Shown here in pieces: positions 56,110 through 64,000 of a stretch of 64,000 nucleotides of DNA. Position numbers and translations under genes: made by a program. The notes beneath the pieces are model-generated. The model saw only the letters and a list, made by a program, of their open reading frames with translations. It was not told the DNA's origin and did no database searches. How positions within the stretch are numbered: position 1 is the first letter of the stretch; each line of letters opens with the position of its first letter. This stretch comes from Aeromonas australiensis (GTDB lineage Bacteria > Pseudomonadota > Gammaproteobacteria > Enterobacterales > Aeromonadaceae), in contig NZ_CDDH01000112.1 in assembly GCF_000819725.1 (NCBI RefSeq), positions 54,785-118,784 on the forward strand, read 5' to 3'.

Positions 56110-58197
56110 TTACTCGATCCGTCGCGTAAAGGGTGGGAGTGCATCAAGTAGCCCCTTGCCATAACGCTTGGTGAGCAGCCGCCGGTCCAGAATGGTGACC
56201 CGCCCCCGATCGGCCTCTTTGCGGATAAGGCGGCCACAGGCTTGAATGAGTTTGCGAGAGGCTTCCGGCACCGTCAGCTGCAAGAACGGGTTGCCGCCAC
56301 GTTGCTGGACCCACTCGGCTGTGGCCTCTTCCACCGGCGAGTTGGGCACTGCAAAGGGGAGCTTGGTGATCACCAGATTGGTCAGATAGTGGCCCGGCAG
56401 ATCCAGCCCCTCCGAGAAGCTGCCGGTGCCAAACAGAATACTGGCCTGACCGCCATCGCATTTTTGCTTGTGCAGGGTGAGCAGGGCATTACGGGAAGCT
56501 TCCCCCTGTACCAGCAGTGACAGCCCCTTGGCGCGCAAGCCCGCCGCCACCTCATTCATCTGGCGATAGGAGGAGAAGAGCACCAGGCTTGCCTCCTTGC
56601 CCGCCAACATGCGCGGCAGCACGCTGACAAGTTCGCTAGTAAAGTCGGGCGAGTTGGGTTCGTGCGCCATCTTGGGCAGATAGAGTTCGGCTTTCTGATA
56701 CTCAAAAGGGGAGCGCAGGCGCAGATAGCGGGTGCCATCGTGCTCTTTGAGCCCCACCTGATGGCGAAAATAACTAAAGGAGGAGAGGGCGGTGAGGGTC
56801 GCCGAGACCAGTACGGCCCCCAGACATTTCGACCAGAGCCACTCCTCCAGCAGATAACCCACCTCTATCGGTGAAGCATGCAGCCAGATATCGCCGTCAT
56901 CGCTTTTGGCCATCCAGCGGGCGAGCGGTGTTTTGCCAGTCGGAATGTGGCGCCCCAGCATCTCCCACAGGGCGCAGAAGCTCTCCAGCCGCTGCAGATG
57001 AAAACCGCTTTCGGCCAGCAGGGGTTCTGCCTCCTTGCGGCGGATCTCGCCATCTTTCAGCGCTTCACCTATGGCCCCTTGCATCCGATCCAGCGCCCGC
57101 AGCGCCTTCTTGCTCGACTCTTTGAGATTCTCCGCCAGCATCGGCAGGGGATCCGGCAGTACTCCTTCGGCGAAGCGGTAGTGGGGTTCACCGTCAAACA
57201 GCCGATCGTTGGCGGCAAGCCACTGCTCGACTGCTTTGAGGTCCGGCTGGATCGAGGCCAGGGCATCCTGCAGTTTGAGCTGGGGGTCCAGCAGGCTCTC
57301 CTTATTAAGGGTGCGTGCCAGCTTGCCAGCACTCTGTACCAGCTTCTCCAGCCAGCGGCGCGAGCCTTTGACGCTGGCCGACGCCGCGCCGTGATCCCGG
57401 GCGATGGTGGGCAGATGATGGGCCTCATCCAGCACATAGATGCACTCATCGGGGGGCGGCAGAATGATGCCGCCTCCCATGGTGAGATCGGAGAGCAGCA
57501 GCGCATGGTTCACCACCAGCACATCGGCGCTCTCCATGTCGTTGCGGGCGCGATGAAAGGGACAGTGCTGGTGATGGCTCAGCGCCTTGTTGCAGGTGTG
57601 GCGGTCGGCGGCGATGCGATCCCAGCAAGTGTCGGGAATGGGCTCTGGCCAGTTGTCCCGATCCCCGTCCCATTTACCTTCGGTGTAGGCCTGCCACAGC
57701 GCCCGGTAGCGATCCTTGTCGCTGTCAGAGGGCTTGGATTTGCTCAGACTGCCCGTATTTTGCAGAAAAAAGTCGAGCTCGAAGTTGGCCAGCTCGGCGC
57801 CACTGGCTGCCTGCTCCAGCAGATGCTCGCAGCAGTAACGCTGACGCCCCTTGACCAGCATAAAGCGAAACGGCAGCTCGCTATGGCGGTGGTAAAAAGG
57901 GAGGTCTTTGTGGATCAGCTGCTCTTGCAGGGCCACGGTGGCGGTGGAGATCACCAGCTTCTTCTGGGTGAGCCGCGCCACCGGAATGGCGCCCTGCGCA
58001 TAAGAGAGAGATTTGCCGATCCCTGTGCCCGCTTCGGCCACCAGGATCCGGCGCTGCTTGTCGTACTCGCCGGTCAGGGTTTTGGCTATCTCTGCCACCA
58101 GAAAGTTCTGCTCTTTGCGCGGCACAAAACCGGGCAAGCCATCGGCAATCTGGCGATAAGTTTGACGAATGGTGGCTTTAAGGCGAGTAGAGAGCAT
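56110..58197 (-). CDS. dinG: DinG, iron-sulphur superfamily 2 DNA helicase
   Basis: DinG unwinds DNA 5' to 3' and resolves R-loops. The protein of about 695 residues has the Walker A motif AEAGTGIGKSLSY, the DEAH box (VLDEAHHLP), and four spaced cysteines for the Fe-S cluster (within RYCCEHLLEQ, DTCWDRI, HTCNKAL and HCPFHRA regions). The C-terminal helicase half has SRKLIQACGRLIRKEADRG. The ATG at 58197 is chosen by alignment with the E. coli start. A LexA box is not evident upstream. Confidence 0.95.
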   Translation of the reverse strand: MLSTRLKATIRQTYRQIADGLPGFVPRKEQNFLVAEIAKTLTGEYDKQRRILVAEAGTGIGKSLSYAQGAIPVARLTQKKLVISTATVALQEQLIHKDLPFYHRHSELPFRFMLVKGRQRYCCEHLLEQAASGAELANFELDFFLQNTGSLSKSKPSDSDKDRYRALWQAYTEGKWDGDRDNWPEPIPDTCWDRIAADRHTCNKALSHHQHCPFHRARNDMESADVLVVNHALLLSDLTMGGGIILPPPDECIYVLDEAHHLPTIARDHGAASASVKGSRRWLEKLVQSAGKLARTLNKESLLDPQLKLQDALASIQPDLKAVEQWLAANDRLFDGEPHYRFAEGVLPDPLPMLAENLKESSKKALRALDRMQGAIGEALKDGEIRRKEAEPLLAESGFHLQRLESFCALWEMLGRHIPTGKTPLARWMAKSDDGDIWLHASPIEVGYLLEEWLWSKCLGAVLVSATLTALSSFSYFRHQVGLKEHDGTRYLRLRSPFEYQKAELYLPKMAHEPNSPDFTSELVSVLPRMLAGKEASLVLFSSYRQMNEVAAGLRAKGLSLLVQGEASRNALLTLHKQKCDGGQASILFGTGSFSEGLDLPGHYLTNLVITKLPFAVPNSPVEEATAEWVQQRGGNPFLQLTVPEASRKLIQACGRLIRKEADRGRVTILDRRLLTKRYGKGLLDALPPFTRRIE

Positions 58198-58593
58198 GAA
58201 GAGAGAGCCAAATTGGGGGTTAATGAGAGACAAGGATACCCGCAACCCCTTGCTAAGGTCGAGGCAGCAGCCATTATCACCGCAGTTTCTCGCTGTTTCG
58301 ACCTGATTGGTGCTTTATCAGGTAATTGGCGTTGCTCGTATGTAAAACATGCTGTTTAAGGCTAAAACACCAGCGAAACAGAGTGAAAACGTTTTCTGTT
58401 GCAACCGGAGTGCCGGTGAGATCTGGCTCACATTTTTGCCTCCATGACTATGGTTTGCGTAAAAAGTTCCAAGTTTTTTCATTGCGGTTCAAAAAGTCCG
58501 GTGCTAGTCTCGCCGACATAGTGATGCAAAGAACATCGCTAACACAGGGAATAACAACAACTTAGTGTTTAATTACAGTAGGCATTGGAAACT
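58198..58593. promoter_or_regulatory. Promoter region of the porin gene
   Basis: A sigma-70 promoter, TTGCGG (58482-58487), 17-bp spacer, TAGTCT (58505-58510), fits the porin. Upstream, GAAAACGTTTTC (58385-58396) is a perfect palindrome with a central CG, like LacI/GalR-family operators. The porin mRNA leader is therefore about 75 bases. Confidence 0.65.
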
Positions 58594-59616
58594 ATGAAAA
58601 AGACAATTCTGGCTATTGCTATTCCGGCTCTGTTTGCATCCGCCGCTAACGCAGCAGTGATCTATGACAAAGACGGTACCACTTTCGACGTATACGGCCG
58701 TGTACAGGCTAACTACTACGGTGAGCACGATGAAGTTGATGGTGAATTGCAAGGTCAAACCCGTCTGGGTTGGTCTGGCAAAGTTGCTCTGAACAACACC
58801 TGGTCTGCTTTTGCCAAGACCGAGTGGCAAGTTGCTGCTGAAAACTCCGGTTTCAAAACCAGCGATATCGACCCGCGTCATATCTACGTCGGTTTTGACG
58901 GTTCCCAGTACGGTAAAGTGCTGTTCGGCCAGACCGATACTGCTTACTACACCGGCCTGATTGAAAAGACCGATATCTTCAACGAGTGGGGTTCTGAAGG
59001 GAACGCTTACGGCGGTCGTCAAGAAGGTCAGGTTATTTACATGGGCAAATGGGGCGGCTTCTTTGCTAACGCCTCTTATCAGACCAACGATGACAAGGCT
59101 GAGTTGGAATTCGGTTCTGACAACAACGGTAAGCCTGTTGCTCTGGCCTCCAAGCTGGACAAAGGTTATGCCACCAGCATCGGTTATGACTTCGACTTCG
59201 GTCTGGGGCTGGCCGCTGGTTACGCCAAGAATGATTACAAATCCAATGCCGGTGTGAAGAGCGATAAAGAAGATTGGGCCCTGGCTGCTTCTTACTCCAT
59301 CAACGGCTTCTATTTCGCAGGTCTGTATAACGAAAGTCAGGTCACTCGTGGCAATGAAGAAGTTGACTACAAAGGTTATGAGCTGGCAGCTACCTACAAC
59401 GTTGATGCCTGGACTTTCTTGACCGGTTACAACTTCTCCAAAATCGACAGTGTGACCACTGGTTCTGCTGTTAAAGTCGGTGATCTGGCTGACTACACCT
59501 ACCTGGGTGTTCAGTATGCCTTCACTTCCAAGCTGAAAGCTTATACCGAGTACAAGATCGTTGGTCTGAATGACAAAGACGACGAGTGGACTGTTGCTCT
59601 GCAGTACAACTTCTAA
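58594..59616 (+). CDS. General trimeric porin
   Basis: The 340-residue outer-membrane protein has a signal peptide (KKTILAIAIPALFASAANA) and the Gram-negative porin pattern: N-terminal strand VIYDKDGTTFDVYGRVQANYY, the SRLGWSG-like TRLGWSGKVALNN, and a C-terminal phenylalanine (VALQYNF) for assembly by the BAM machine. Codon use is strongly biased and even, as in highly expressed genes. Whether it is the OmpF/C- or OmpU-like porin of the species cannot be told from this sequence alone. Confidence 0.93.
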   Translation: MKKTILAIAIPALFASAANAAVIYDKDGTTFDVYGRVQANYYGEHDEVDGELQGQTRLGWSGKVALNNTWSAFAKTEWQVAAENSGFKTSDIDPRHIYVGFDGSQYGKVLFGQTDTAYYTGLIEKTDIFNEWGSEGNAYGGRQEGQVIYMGKWGGFFANASYQTNDDKAELEFGSDNNGKPVALASKLDKGYATSIGYDFDFGLGLAAGYAKNDYKSNAGVKSDKEDWALAASYSINGFYFAGLYNESQVTRGNEEVDYKGYELAATYNVDAWTFLTGYNFSKIDSVTTGSAVKVGDLADYTYLGVQYAFTSKLKAYTEYKIVGLNDKDDEWTVALQYNF

Positions 59617-59666
59617 TAAGTTGCATATGAGTAATACCCTGGCTTGAGTCTTTGACCGAGCTACGA

Positions 59667-59700
59667 ATGGCCGAGATGAACTCTCGGCCATTTTTGTTTT
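59667..59700 (+). terminator. Terminator of the porin gene
   Basis: ATGGCCGAGA-TGAAC-TCTCGGCCAT followed by TTTTGTTTTT; a strong terminator. Confidence 0.93.
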
Positions 59701-59810
59701 TGGCTTTGGCACTGCACTGGGTTGTGATTGGACAGGAGGAAGGGGCTGTCGTCTCAATCTGGTTTGGTGAACGATGCAGGATATAACGCTGCTCGATAAG
59801 ATCGCATGTG

Positions 59811-59845
59811 TTGGCTGTTGGCTGTTGGCTGTTGGCTGTTGGCTG
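59811..59845 (+). repeat. Five tandem copies of the heptamer TTGGCTG
   Basis: Five perfect 7-bp units lie in the 594-bp gap between the porin and motY. Such a unit can change copy number by slippage. No gene is disrupted. The rest of the gap from 59701 to 60150 has no supported gene. Confidence 0.9.
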
Positions 59846-60153
59846 TGCGATAGCTGGGATAGCCACAGGTGGTGGTTATCAAGCCATGGCCTGGAGAGCC
59901 GGCGCCAACCCGCTGGTATCACCATGGCTGTTGTGGCTGAACAGAGCAAGGCCACCAGACGGGGCGACTGACGCTGCGGTCGTATTGGCTGTCGATCTGT
60001 AGTGGCACCAGACCCATCGTCTACACTCGGTTACCCTGCAGCAAAATCGTCTTGAACCTAAGCCGTTGGCTCGGGAGCGGGCCTGACATCTTGCCAGCTG
60101 CACCTTGCTGGAGAGCGCCCACCCCGCTAATCCTCCCACTGATCCATTTGCGC

Positions 60154-60180
60154 TAAAGCTTGTCCCTCCTTGGCCGATAC
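60154..60180 (+). promoter_or_regulatory. Sigma-28 (FliA) promoter of motY
   Basis: TAAA, a spacer of exactly 15 bases, then GCCGATAC, against the consensus TAAA-N15-GCCGATAA. It lies 31 bp before the motY start, so the 5' leader is short. Confidence 0.88.
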
Positions 60181-60210
60181 CCCTTGTGAGATCGTCTGGA
60201 GGGCAAGCAA

Positions 60211-61086
60211 TTGAACGCTTGGGTGTTGGGGTTGGTCAGCATATCGGTGAGTATGCAGTTACAGGCTGGGGTAACCGAATTCGGTGCCGGTCTGGATCAA
60301 TCCATCTGGCGTTTGACCTCCGATAGCCAGATTGAGTGCCGCCTTGAGCACCCTATTCCCAACTGGGGTACCGGGGCCTTTGTCAGCCGCGCCGGGCGCA
60401 AGATCAACCTCGACTTCGAGCTCAAGGGCAAGCGGCCACAGGCCCAGACCCAGACGGTAAGCCTTGGCATCATGCCACCCATGTGGCGCCCCGGTATCGC
60501 CGGGCGAGAAGTGAGCCAGCTGCGCTTCTATCAGCAGTTTGATGGGCTGGTGGATGGCCAGACCGCCTGGACCATGCTCGACGAGCTGGAAGGGGGGCGG
60601 ATGCCGACCTTCCAGTATCGGGACTGGTATCGCCAGAACCGGGCTGTGCGGGTTTCTCTCTCCTCGGTTAACTTTCGGGTCAAATATCAGGCCTTTATCG
60701 ACTGTCTGAGCGGGCTCTTGCCCTACAGCTTCAACGATATCGCCTTTAGCGTGCTCACCTATGACAAGAACAGCGATCAGCTCTCCATCCCCTCCAAACG
60801 GCGGTTGGCGATGATCAGCGAGTTCGTCAAGGCGGACAAGAGCATCGATGTGGTGGTGATCAATGCCTACAGCGATAGCTATGGTGGCCGCTGGCCGAAC
60901 CAGAAGCTCTCCGAGCGGCGGGCTGATGCCATCAAGAAGGTGTTTGTCGATCTGGGGCTGGAGCCCGGCAAGATCTCGGTAGAGGGGCATGGCGAGCGGC
61001 GGCATGTTACCTCCAATGAAACGGAACAGGGGCGCGGCAAGAACCGGCGGGTGGTGATCAGCATGGGGCGCAACGGCGAGATATAG
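60211..61086 (+). CDS. motY: MotY, T-ring protein of the sodium-driven polar flagellar motor
   Basis: MotY forms, with MotX, the T ring that anchors PomAB stators. The 291-residue protein has a signal peptide and the MotY N-terminal domain, very close to Vibrio MotY (LECQLVHPIPSFG against IECRLEHPIPNWG; KKINLDFELK against RKINLDFELK; PPMWRPG). A C-terminal OmpA-like peptidoglycan-binding domain follows (INAYSDSYGG to GHGERRHV to NRRVVISMGR). The start is TTG at 60211, with GGAGGG eight bases upstream; no ATG fits. Its sigma-28 promoter places it among the late flagellar genes. Confidence 0.92.
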   Translation: MNAWVLGLVSISVSMQLQAGVTEFGAGLDQSIWRLTSDSQIECRLEHPIPNWGTGAFVSRAGRKINLDFELKGKRPQAQTQTVSLGIMPPMWRPGIAGREVSQLRFYQQFDGLVDGQTAWTMLDELEGGRMPTFQYRDWYRQNRAVRVSLSSVNFRVKYQAFIDCLSGLLPYSFNDIAFSVLTYDKNSDQLSIPSKRRLAMISEFVKADKSIDVVVINAYSDSYGGRWPNQKLSERRADAIKKVFVDLGLEPGKISVEGHGERRHVTSNETEQGRGKNRRVVISMGRNGEI

Positions 61087-61111
61087 CCAGAAAGTCAAAT
61101 CAGACAAACAT

Positions 61112-61139
61112 AAAAAAGAGCGCATCTGCGCTCTTTTTT
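61112..61139. terminator. Bidirectional terminator between motY and gloA
   Basis: AAAAAAGAGCGCA-TC-TGCGCTCTTTTTT, with A and T runs on both sides. Confidence 0.93.
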
Positions 61140-61172
61140 GATCCTGCCATTCGGCAGCGGGATGAGGGTAGC

Positions 61173-61586
61173 TTAGACGCTGTCACCCAGGCCGGTACCG
61201 GCATCTTTCTTGGCGATCAGTTCAATCTTGTAACCGTCCGGATCTTCGACGAAGGCGATGACGGTGGTGCCACCCTTGACCGGGCCCGGCTCGCGGGTGA
61301 TCTTGGCACCGGCGGCACGCAGGGCGTCGCAAGTGGCATAGATGTCGTCCGCTTCCAGCGCGATATGACCGTAGGCGGAGCCCAGTTCGTACTCGCTCAC
61401 CCCCCAGTTGTAGGTCAGCTCGATTACCGCTTCATCCTTCTCGTCACCGTAGCCAACGAAGGCCAGGGTGTACTTGTACTCGCTGTTCTCGCTCTTGCGC
61501 AGCAGCTTCATGCCGAGCACGCGGGTGTAGAAGTCGATGGAGCGTTGCAGATCGCCGACACGCAGCATGGTATGCAGAATTCTCAT
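61173..61586 (-). CDS. gloA: GloA, lactoylglutathione lyase (glyoxalase I)
   Basis: GloA converts the methylglyoxal-glutathione adduct to S-lactoylglutathione. The 137-residue single-domain enzyme matches the proteobacterial Ni-dependent type: [30 protein letters not shown], the [12 protein letters not shown] segment with a metal His, and [13 protein letters not shown] with a metal Glu. GGAG precedes the ATG. It is on the same strand as nth, separated by two extra copies of the nth 3' end. Confidence 0.96.
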   Translation of the reverse strand: MRILHTMLRVGDLQRSIDFYTRVLGMKLLRKSENSEYKYTLAFVGYGDEKDEAVIELTYNWGVSEYELGSAYGHIALEADDIYATCDALRAAGAKITREPGPVKGGTTVIAFVEDPDGYKIELIAKKDAGTGLGDSV

Positions 61587-61642
61587 TGCTCAGTTCTCCG
61601 GGTTGGTGATGTGTACTGCTTTCAATCTCGGTTGCGAGGCTA

Positions 61643-61872
61643 TCAGCTTTCTGGATAGACCTTCTCTTTATACTCGCACAGGTCCTCGATGATACAGGAA
61701 CCGCTGCCGCGGATGTTTGCGAGCGAGACAGGTAGGACGGTTGTGGCGCCCAGTCATTCAGCTCTCTGGATAGACCTTCTCTTTATACTCGCACAAGTCC
61801 TCGATGATACAGGAGCCGCTGCCGCGGATGTTTGCGAGCGAGACAGGTAGGACGGTTGTGGCGCCCAGTCAT
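61643..61872 (-). repeat. Two tandem 115-bp units repeating the nth 3' end
   Basis: Each unit begins at a TCA (stop on the minus strand): 61643-61757 and 61758-61872, with the true nth stop following at 61873-61875. Each encodes SCIIEDLCEYKEKVYPES and stop, the last 18 residues of Nth, nearly base for base. Upstream, each unit matches nth imperfectly (a CTCGCTCGCAAACATCC block with four extra bases) and then has unrelated sequence. The units differ from each other at only a few bases. None has a start or ribosome site. Confidence 0.93.
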
Positions 61873-62514
61873 TCAGCTCTCTGGATAGACCTTCTCTTTA
61901 TACTCGCACAGGTCCTCGATGATACAGGAACCACAACGGGGCTTGCGAGCCAGACAGGTGTAACGCCCGTGCAGGATCAGCCAGTGGTGAACATCCAGCT
62001 TGAACTCGGCGGGTACCACTTTGAGCAGCTTCTCCTCCACCTGATCCACATTCTTGCCTACCGCAAAGCCGGTGCGGTTCGAGACCCGGAAGATATGAGT
62101 ATCGACGGCGATGGTGGGCCAGCCAAAGGCGGTGTTGAGCACCACATTGGCGGTCTTGCGGCCGACGCCGGGCAGGGCTTCCAGCGCTTCGCGGTTCTCC
62201 GGCACCTCGCCACCGTGGCGCTCCAGCAGGATGTTGCAGGTCTTGATGACATTCTCGGCCTTGGTATTGAACAGGCCAATGGTCTTGATGTACTCCTTGA
62301 GCCCCTCCACCCCGAGCTCCAGCATCCCTTGCGGGGTGTTGGCCACCGGATAGAGCTTGTCGGTCGCCTTGTTGACGCTGACATCGGTCGCTTGCGCCGA
62401 GAGCAGCACGGCAATCAGCAGCTCAAACGGTGAGTTGAAGTTGAGCTCTGTGGTGGGGTGGGGGTTGTTTTCCCGCAGTCGCTCCAGGATCTCTCTGCGT
62501 TTCTGGTTGTTCAT
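61873..62514 (-). CDS. nth: Nth, endonuclease III
   Basis: Nth removes oxidised pyrimidines and cuts abasic sites. The 213-residue protein has the helix-hairpin-helix with catalytic Lys (LPGVGRKTANVVLNTAFG), the catalytic Asp in AVDTHIFRVSNR, and the Fe-S cysteines CLARKPRCGSCIIEDLC with the C-x6-C-x2-C-x5-C spacing. The start at 62514 is chosen by homology; the longer frame runs into rsxE. It ends the rsx operon as in E. coli, overlapping no other gene. Its 3' end recurs twice downstream. Confidence 0.97.
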   Translation of the reverse strand: MNNQKRREILERLRENNPHPTTELNFNSPFELLIAVLLSAQATDVSVNKATDKLYPVANTPQGMLELGVEGLKEYIKTIGLFNTKAENVIKTCNILLERHGGEVPENREALEALPGVGRKTANVVLNTAFGWPTIAVDTHIFRVSNRTGFAVGKNVDQVEEKLLKVVPAEFKLDVHHWLILHGRYTCLARKPRCGSCIIEDLCEYKEKVYPES

Positions 62515-62527
62515 ACCTTGCGTCCGA

Positions 62528-63289
62528 TCATAGCTCGGTCGCCCGCACCCGCGCCGGAGCGACGTGACCTTGACCCACTGTGGTTGCTTGCTTGCGGTCA
62601 CGCCAGTCGTTGATGGCGTTCTTGGCGGCGATCAGCAGCCCCAATCCGATAAATCCGCCAGGTGGCAGTATCGCCAGCAGCAGGCTGGCATCGGCGTGGA
62701 ACAGCTCGATGCGCAGTGATGTGGCCCACTCGCCCAGCAGCAGCTCGGCCCCATCAAACAGGGTGCCCATGCCGATGATCTCGCGCATGCCGCCCAGTAT
62801 CAATAGCACCAGAGTAAAGCCAAGGCCCATCATCAGGCCGTCGAGGGCCGCCAGCAGCGGCGGATTTTTGGAGGCATAGGCCTCGGCGCGGCCGATGATG
62901 ACGCAGTTGGTGACGATAAGGGCGATAAAGATACCGAGCGCCTGATAGAGGCCATAGGTGTAGGCGTTCATCAGCAACTGCACGCTGGTCACCAGCGAGG
63001 CGATGATCATCACATAGACAGGTATACGAATATCCTTCGGCACCCAGTTGCGCACCAGCGAGACCGCAAGGTTGGAGCTGACCAGCACCACCATGGTGGC
63101 AAGGCCCAGCCCCAGCGCATTGGTAAAGGTGGAGGAGACGGCGAGGGTCGGGCAGAGCCCCAGCACCTGTACCAGCGAGGGGTTGTTCTTCCACAACCCC
63201 TGTACCATCAGCTCCTTGAGCTCGCCCTTGCGGCTTTCCAGCTCGGCAATCGGGGCTGCGCCCGCTTCAATCTGTTCCATCTGGTTCAT
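62528..63289 (-). CDS. rsxE: RsxE/RnfE, electron transport complex subunit
   Basis: RsxE is a membrane subunit of the Rsx/Rnf complex, which moves electrons from NADH to ferredoxin-like acceptors and keeps SoxR reduced in E. coli. The 253-residue protein has about six helices and the family features [28 protein letters not shown] and [40 protein letters not shown]. An extra charged N-terminal stretch (about 20 residues) precedes the first conserved block. It lies 15 bp after rsxG. Confidence 0.95.
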   Translation of the reverse strand: MNQMEQIEAGAAPIAELESRKGELKELMVQGLWKNNPSLVQVLGLCPTLAVSSTFTNALGLGLATMVVLVSSNLAVSLVRNWVPKDIRIPVYVMIIASLVTSVQLLMNAYTYGLYQALGIFIALIVTNCVIIGRAEAYASKNPPLLAALDGLMMGLGFTLVLLILGGMREIIGMGTLFDGAELLLGEWATSLRIELFHADASLLLAILPPGGFIGLGLLIAAKNAINDWRDRKQATTVGQGHVAPARVRATEL

Positions 63290-63304
63290 GATGGCTCGAC
63301 TCCG

Positions 63305-63937
63305 TTAGTTCGCCGCCGGACAAGCCGGGGCCTTGCTGAGCAGCTCGGGTTGCTCCTGCTGCAGTGTCAGCAGGTTCTTCACTGCCTTGACCACGGCGCG
63401 CGGGGTGATGGTGGCGCCGGTAAAGGCATCGAACTCGCCGCCATCCTTCTTCACCGCCCATTGTGACTCGTTGTCGCGGGTCAGAAATTTTCCGGCAAAG
63501 CTGTTGATCCAGCCCGACTTTTTCAGCTCGATCTTGTCACCCAGGCCAGGTGTTTCGTTGTGAGCGAGCACGCGCACGGCAGTGATGGTGCCCTTGGCAT
63601 CAAAGCCTGCCACGATGCGGATTGCCCCGCTATAGCCATCCGGGGCGACCGCCTCCAATGCATAGCCGGTCACCACGCCATTCTTGCTGGCGGTATAGAG
63701 GGCCTGTGGCTGACTGCTGCCCAGATACTTGCTGCTGGTCACCAGCTTGCAGCTGGCCACCAGATCGTTGTCATAGCTCCCCTCTGGCAGCAATACCGAG
63801 AGGGTCTGTTGCTTCTCCAGCTGCTGCTGGTGGGCGATTTTATCCTTGGTCAGCTCGTTGGTCAGTACCACCAGCGCGGTACAGCCCAGCGCGAACATCG
63901 CCAGGATCAGGCCGTTCTTGCGCATGCTCTTTAACAT
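63305..63937 (-). CDS. rsxG: RsxG/RnfG, flavin-binding subunit
   Basis: RsxG carries a covalently bound FMN on the periplasmic side. The 210-residue protein has an N-terminal anchor helix (LILAMFALGCTALVVLTNEL) and the flavinylation motif FTGATITPRAVVKAVKN, in which the Thr of GAT receives FMN. It lies between rsxD and rsxE, as in E. coli. GGAG is before the ATG, which starts 12 bp after the upstream stop. Confidence 0.96.
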   Translation of the reverse strand: MLKSMRKNGLILAMFALGCTALVVLTNELTKDKIAHQQQLEKQQTLSVLLPEGSYDNDLVASCKLVTSSKYLGSSQPQALYTASKNGVVTGYALEAVAPDGYSGAIRIVAGFDAKGTITAVRVLAHNETPGLGDKIELKKSGWINSFAGKFLTRDNESQWAVKKDGGEFDAFTGATITPRAVVKAVKNLLTLQQEQPELLSKAPACPAAN

Positions 63938-63949
63938 GTCCGGGCTCCG

Positions 63950-64000
63950 TCAGCTGTGATGGGGGAAAAGGGTAGAAACATCATTGGCGACGGGCTCCGT
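63950..64000 (-). CDS. rsxD: RsxD/RnfD, 3' end only
   Basis: The minus strand from the window edge reads 16 codons (TEPVANDVSTLFPHHS) and a TGA, 12 bp before rsxG. The tail is too short and variable to identify alone. RsxD is inferred from the constant rsxD-rsxG-rsxE order. Confidence 0.6.
   Translation of the reverse strand, partial: TEPVANDVSTLFPHHS

Noticed and set aside
56878..58359. 493-codon ORF antisense to dinG
   Set aside because: It is the mirror of a GC-rich conserved gene; dinG has every helicase motif, and this frame has none and no start signal.
59811..59845. Heptamer array considered as a CRISPR-like repeat
   Set aside because: Units are contiguous without spacers and only 7 bp long.

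Overview
This window is chromosomal DNA of a gammaproteobacterium, most likely an Aeromonas species. The evidence is a Vibrio/Aeromonas-type polar flagellar cluster with FlrABC regulators and a MotY T-ring protein, an enlarged PstC/PstA pair, GC-rich codon use, and gene neighbourhoods such as rsxDGE-nth, purMN/upp and hda. Species assignment is inference. I see no transposase, integrase, phage gene, plasmid gene or CRISPR array.

Layout. 1-7.3 kb: the distal part of a flagellar rod/hook operon (flgF end, flgGHIJKL). 7.3-9.1 kb: an M-box Mg2+ riboswitch ahead of mgtE. 9.1-13.3 kb: ppx and ppk (polyphosphate) under a Pho box, then a GcvR-like ACT protein. 13.5-18.6 kb: a DUF2726 protein and the flagellar regulators flrA, flrB and flrC. 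18.7-24 kb: a NIF3 protein, purMN, upp, a DUF2066 protein and hda. 24.1-28.4 kb: glyoxylate-shunt genes aceBA, a 1.4-kb inter-cistronic region holding an unlisted 46-aa ORF, and tRNA-Pro(GGG). 28.6-35.2 kb: tadA and the Pho-box-driven pstCAB-phoU operon. 35.3-40.8 kb: a polyamine-exporter homologue, a lipoprotein, mmuM, an APC permease and a sterol-desaturase-family protein. 41-50 kb: orphan periplasmic binding proteins, a diguanylate cyclase, uhpABC and rnk. 50-53 kb: two alkaline phosphatases behind a four-half-site Pho box. 53-64 kb: a YlqF-type GTPase, a deacetylase-fold protein, a DUF2057 protein, dinG, a major porin, motY behind a sigma-28 promoter, gloA, nth and the end of the rsx operon.

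Two themes join these genes. Phosphate: Pho boxes sit before ppk-ppx, pstCAB-phoU and the phosphatase pair, so uptake, storage and scavenging should respond together to PhoB. Motility: flgG-L, flrABC and motY belong to one sodium-driven polar flagellum, with sigma-54 and sigma-28 promoter matches in the expected places.

The most unusual structure is a recurring one. Three unrelated genes (aceA, pstA, nth) are each followed by an extra copy of their own last 16-22 codons. The stop-to-stop distances are nearly constant: 112, 110, and 115 twice in tandem. In aceA the copy differs only at synonymous positions plus the stop codon. I know of no standard name for this pattern. It may mark 3'-end replacement by small recombining cassettes or displaced native gene ends. 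Secondary oddities are G/C homopolymers of 8-9 bases inside pstC, flgK and a binding-protein gene, a phoU-like 13-codon mini-ORF between pstB and phoU, and a uhpABC locus without an adjacent uhpT.
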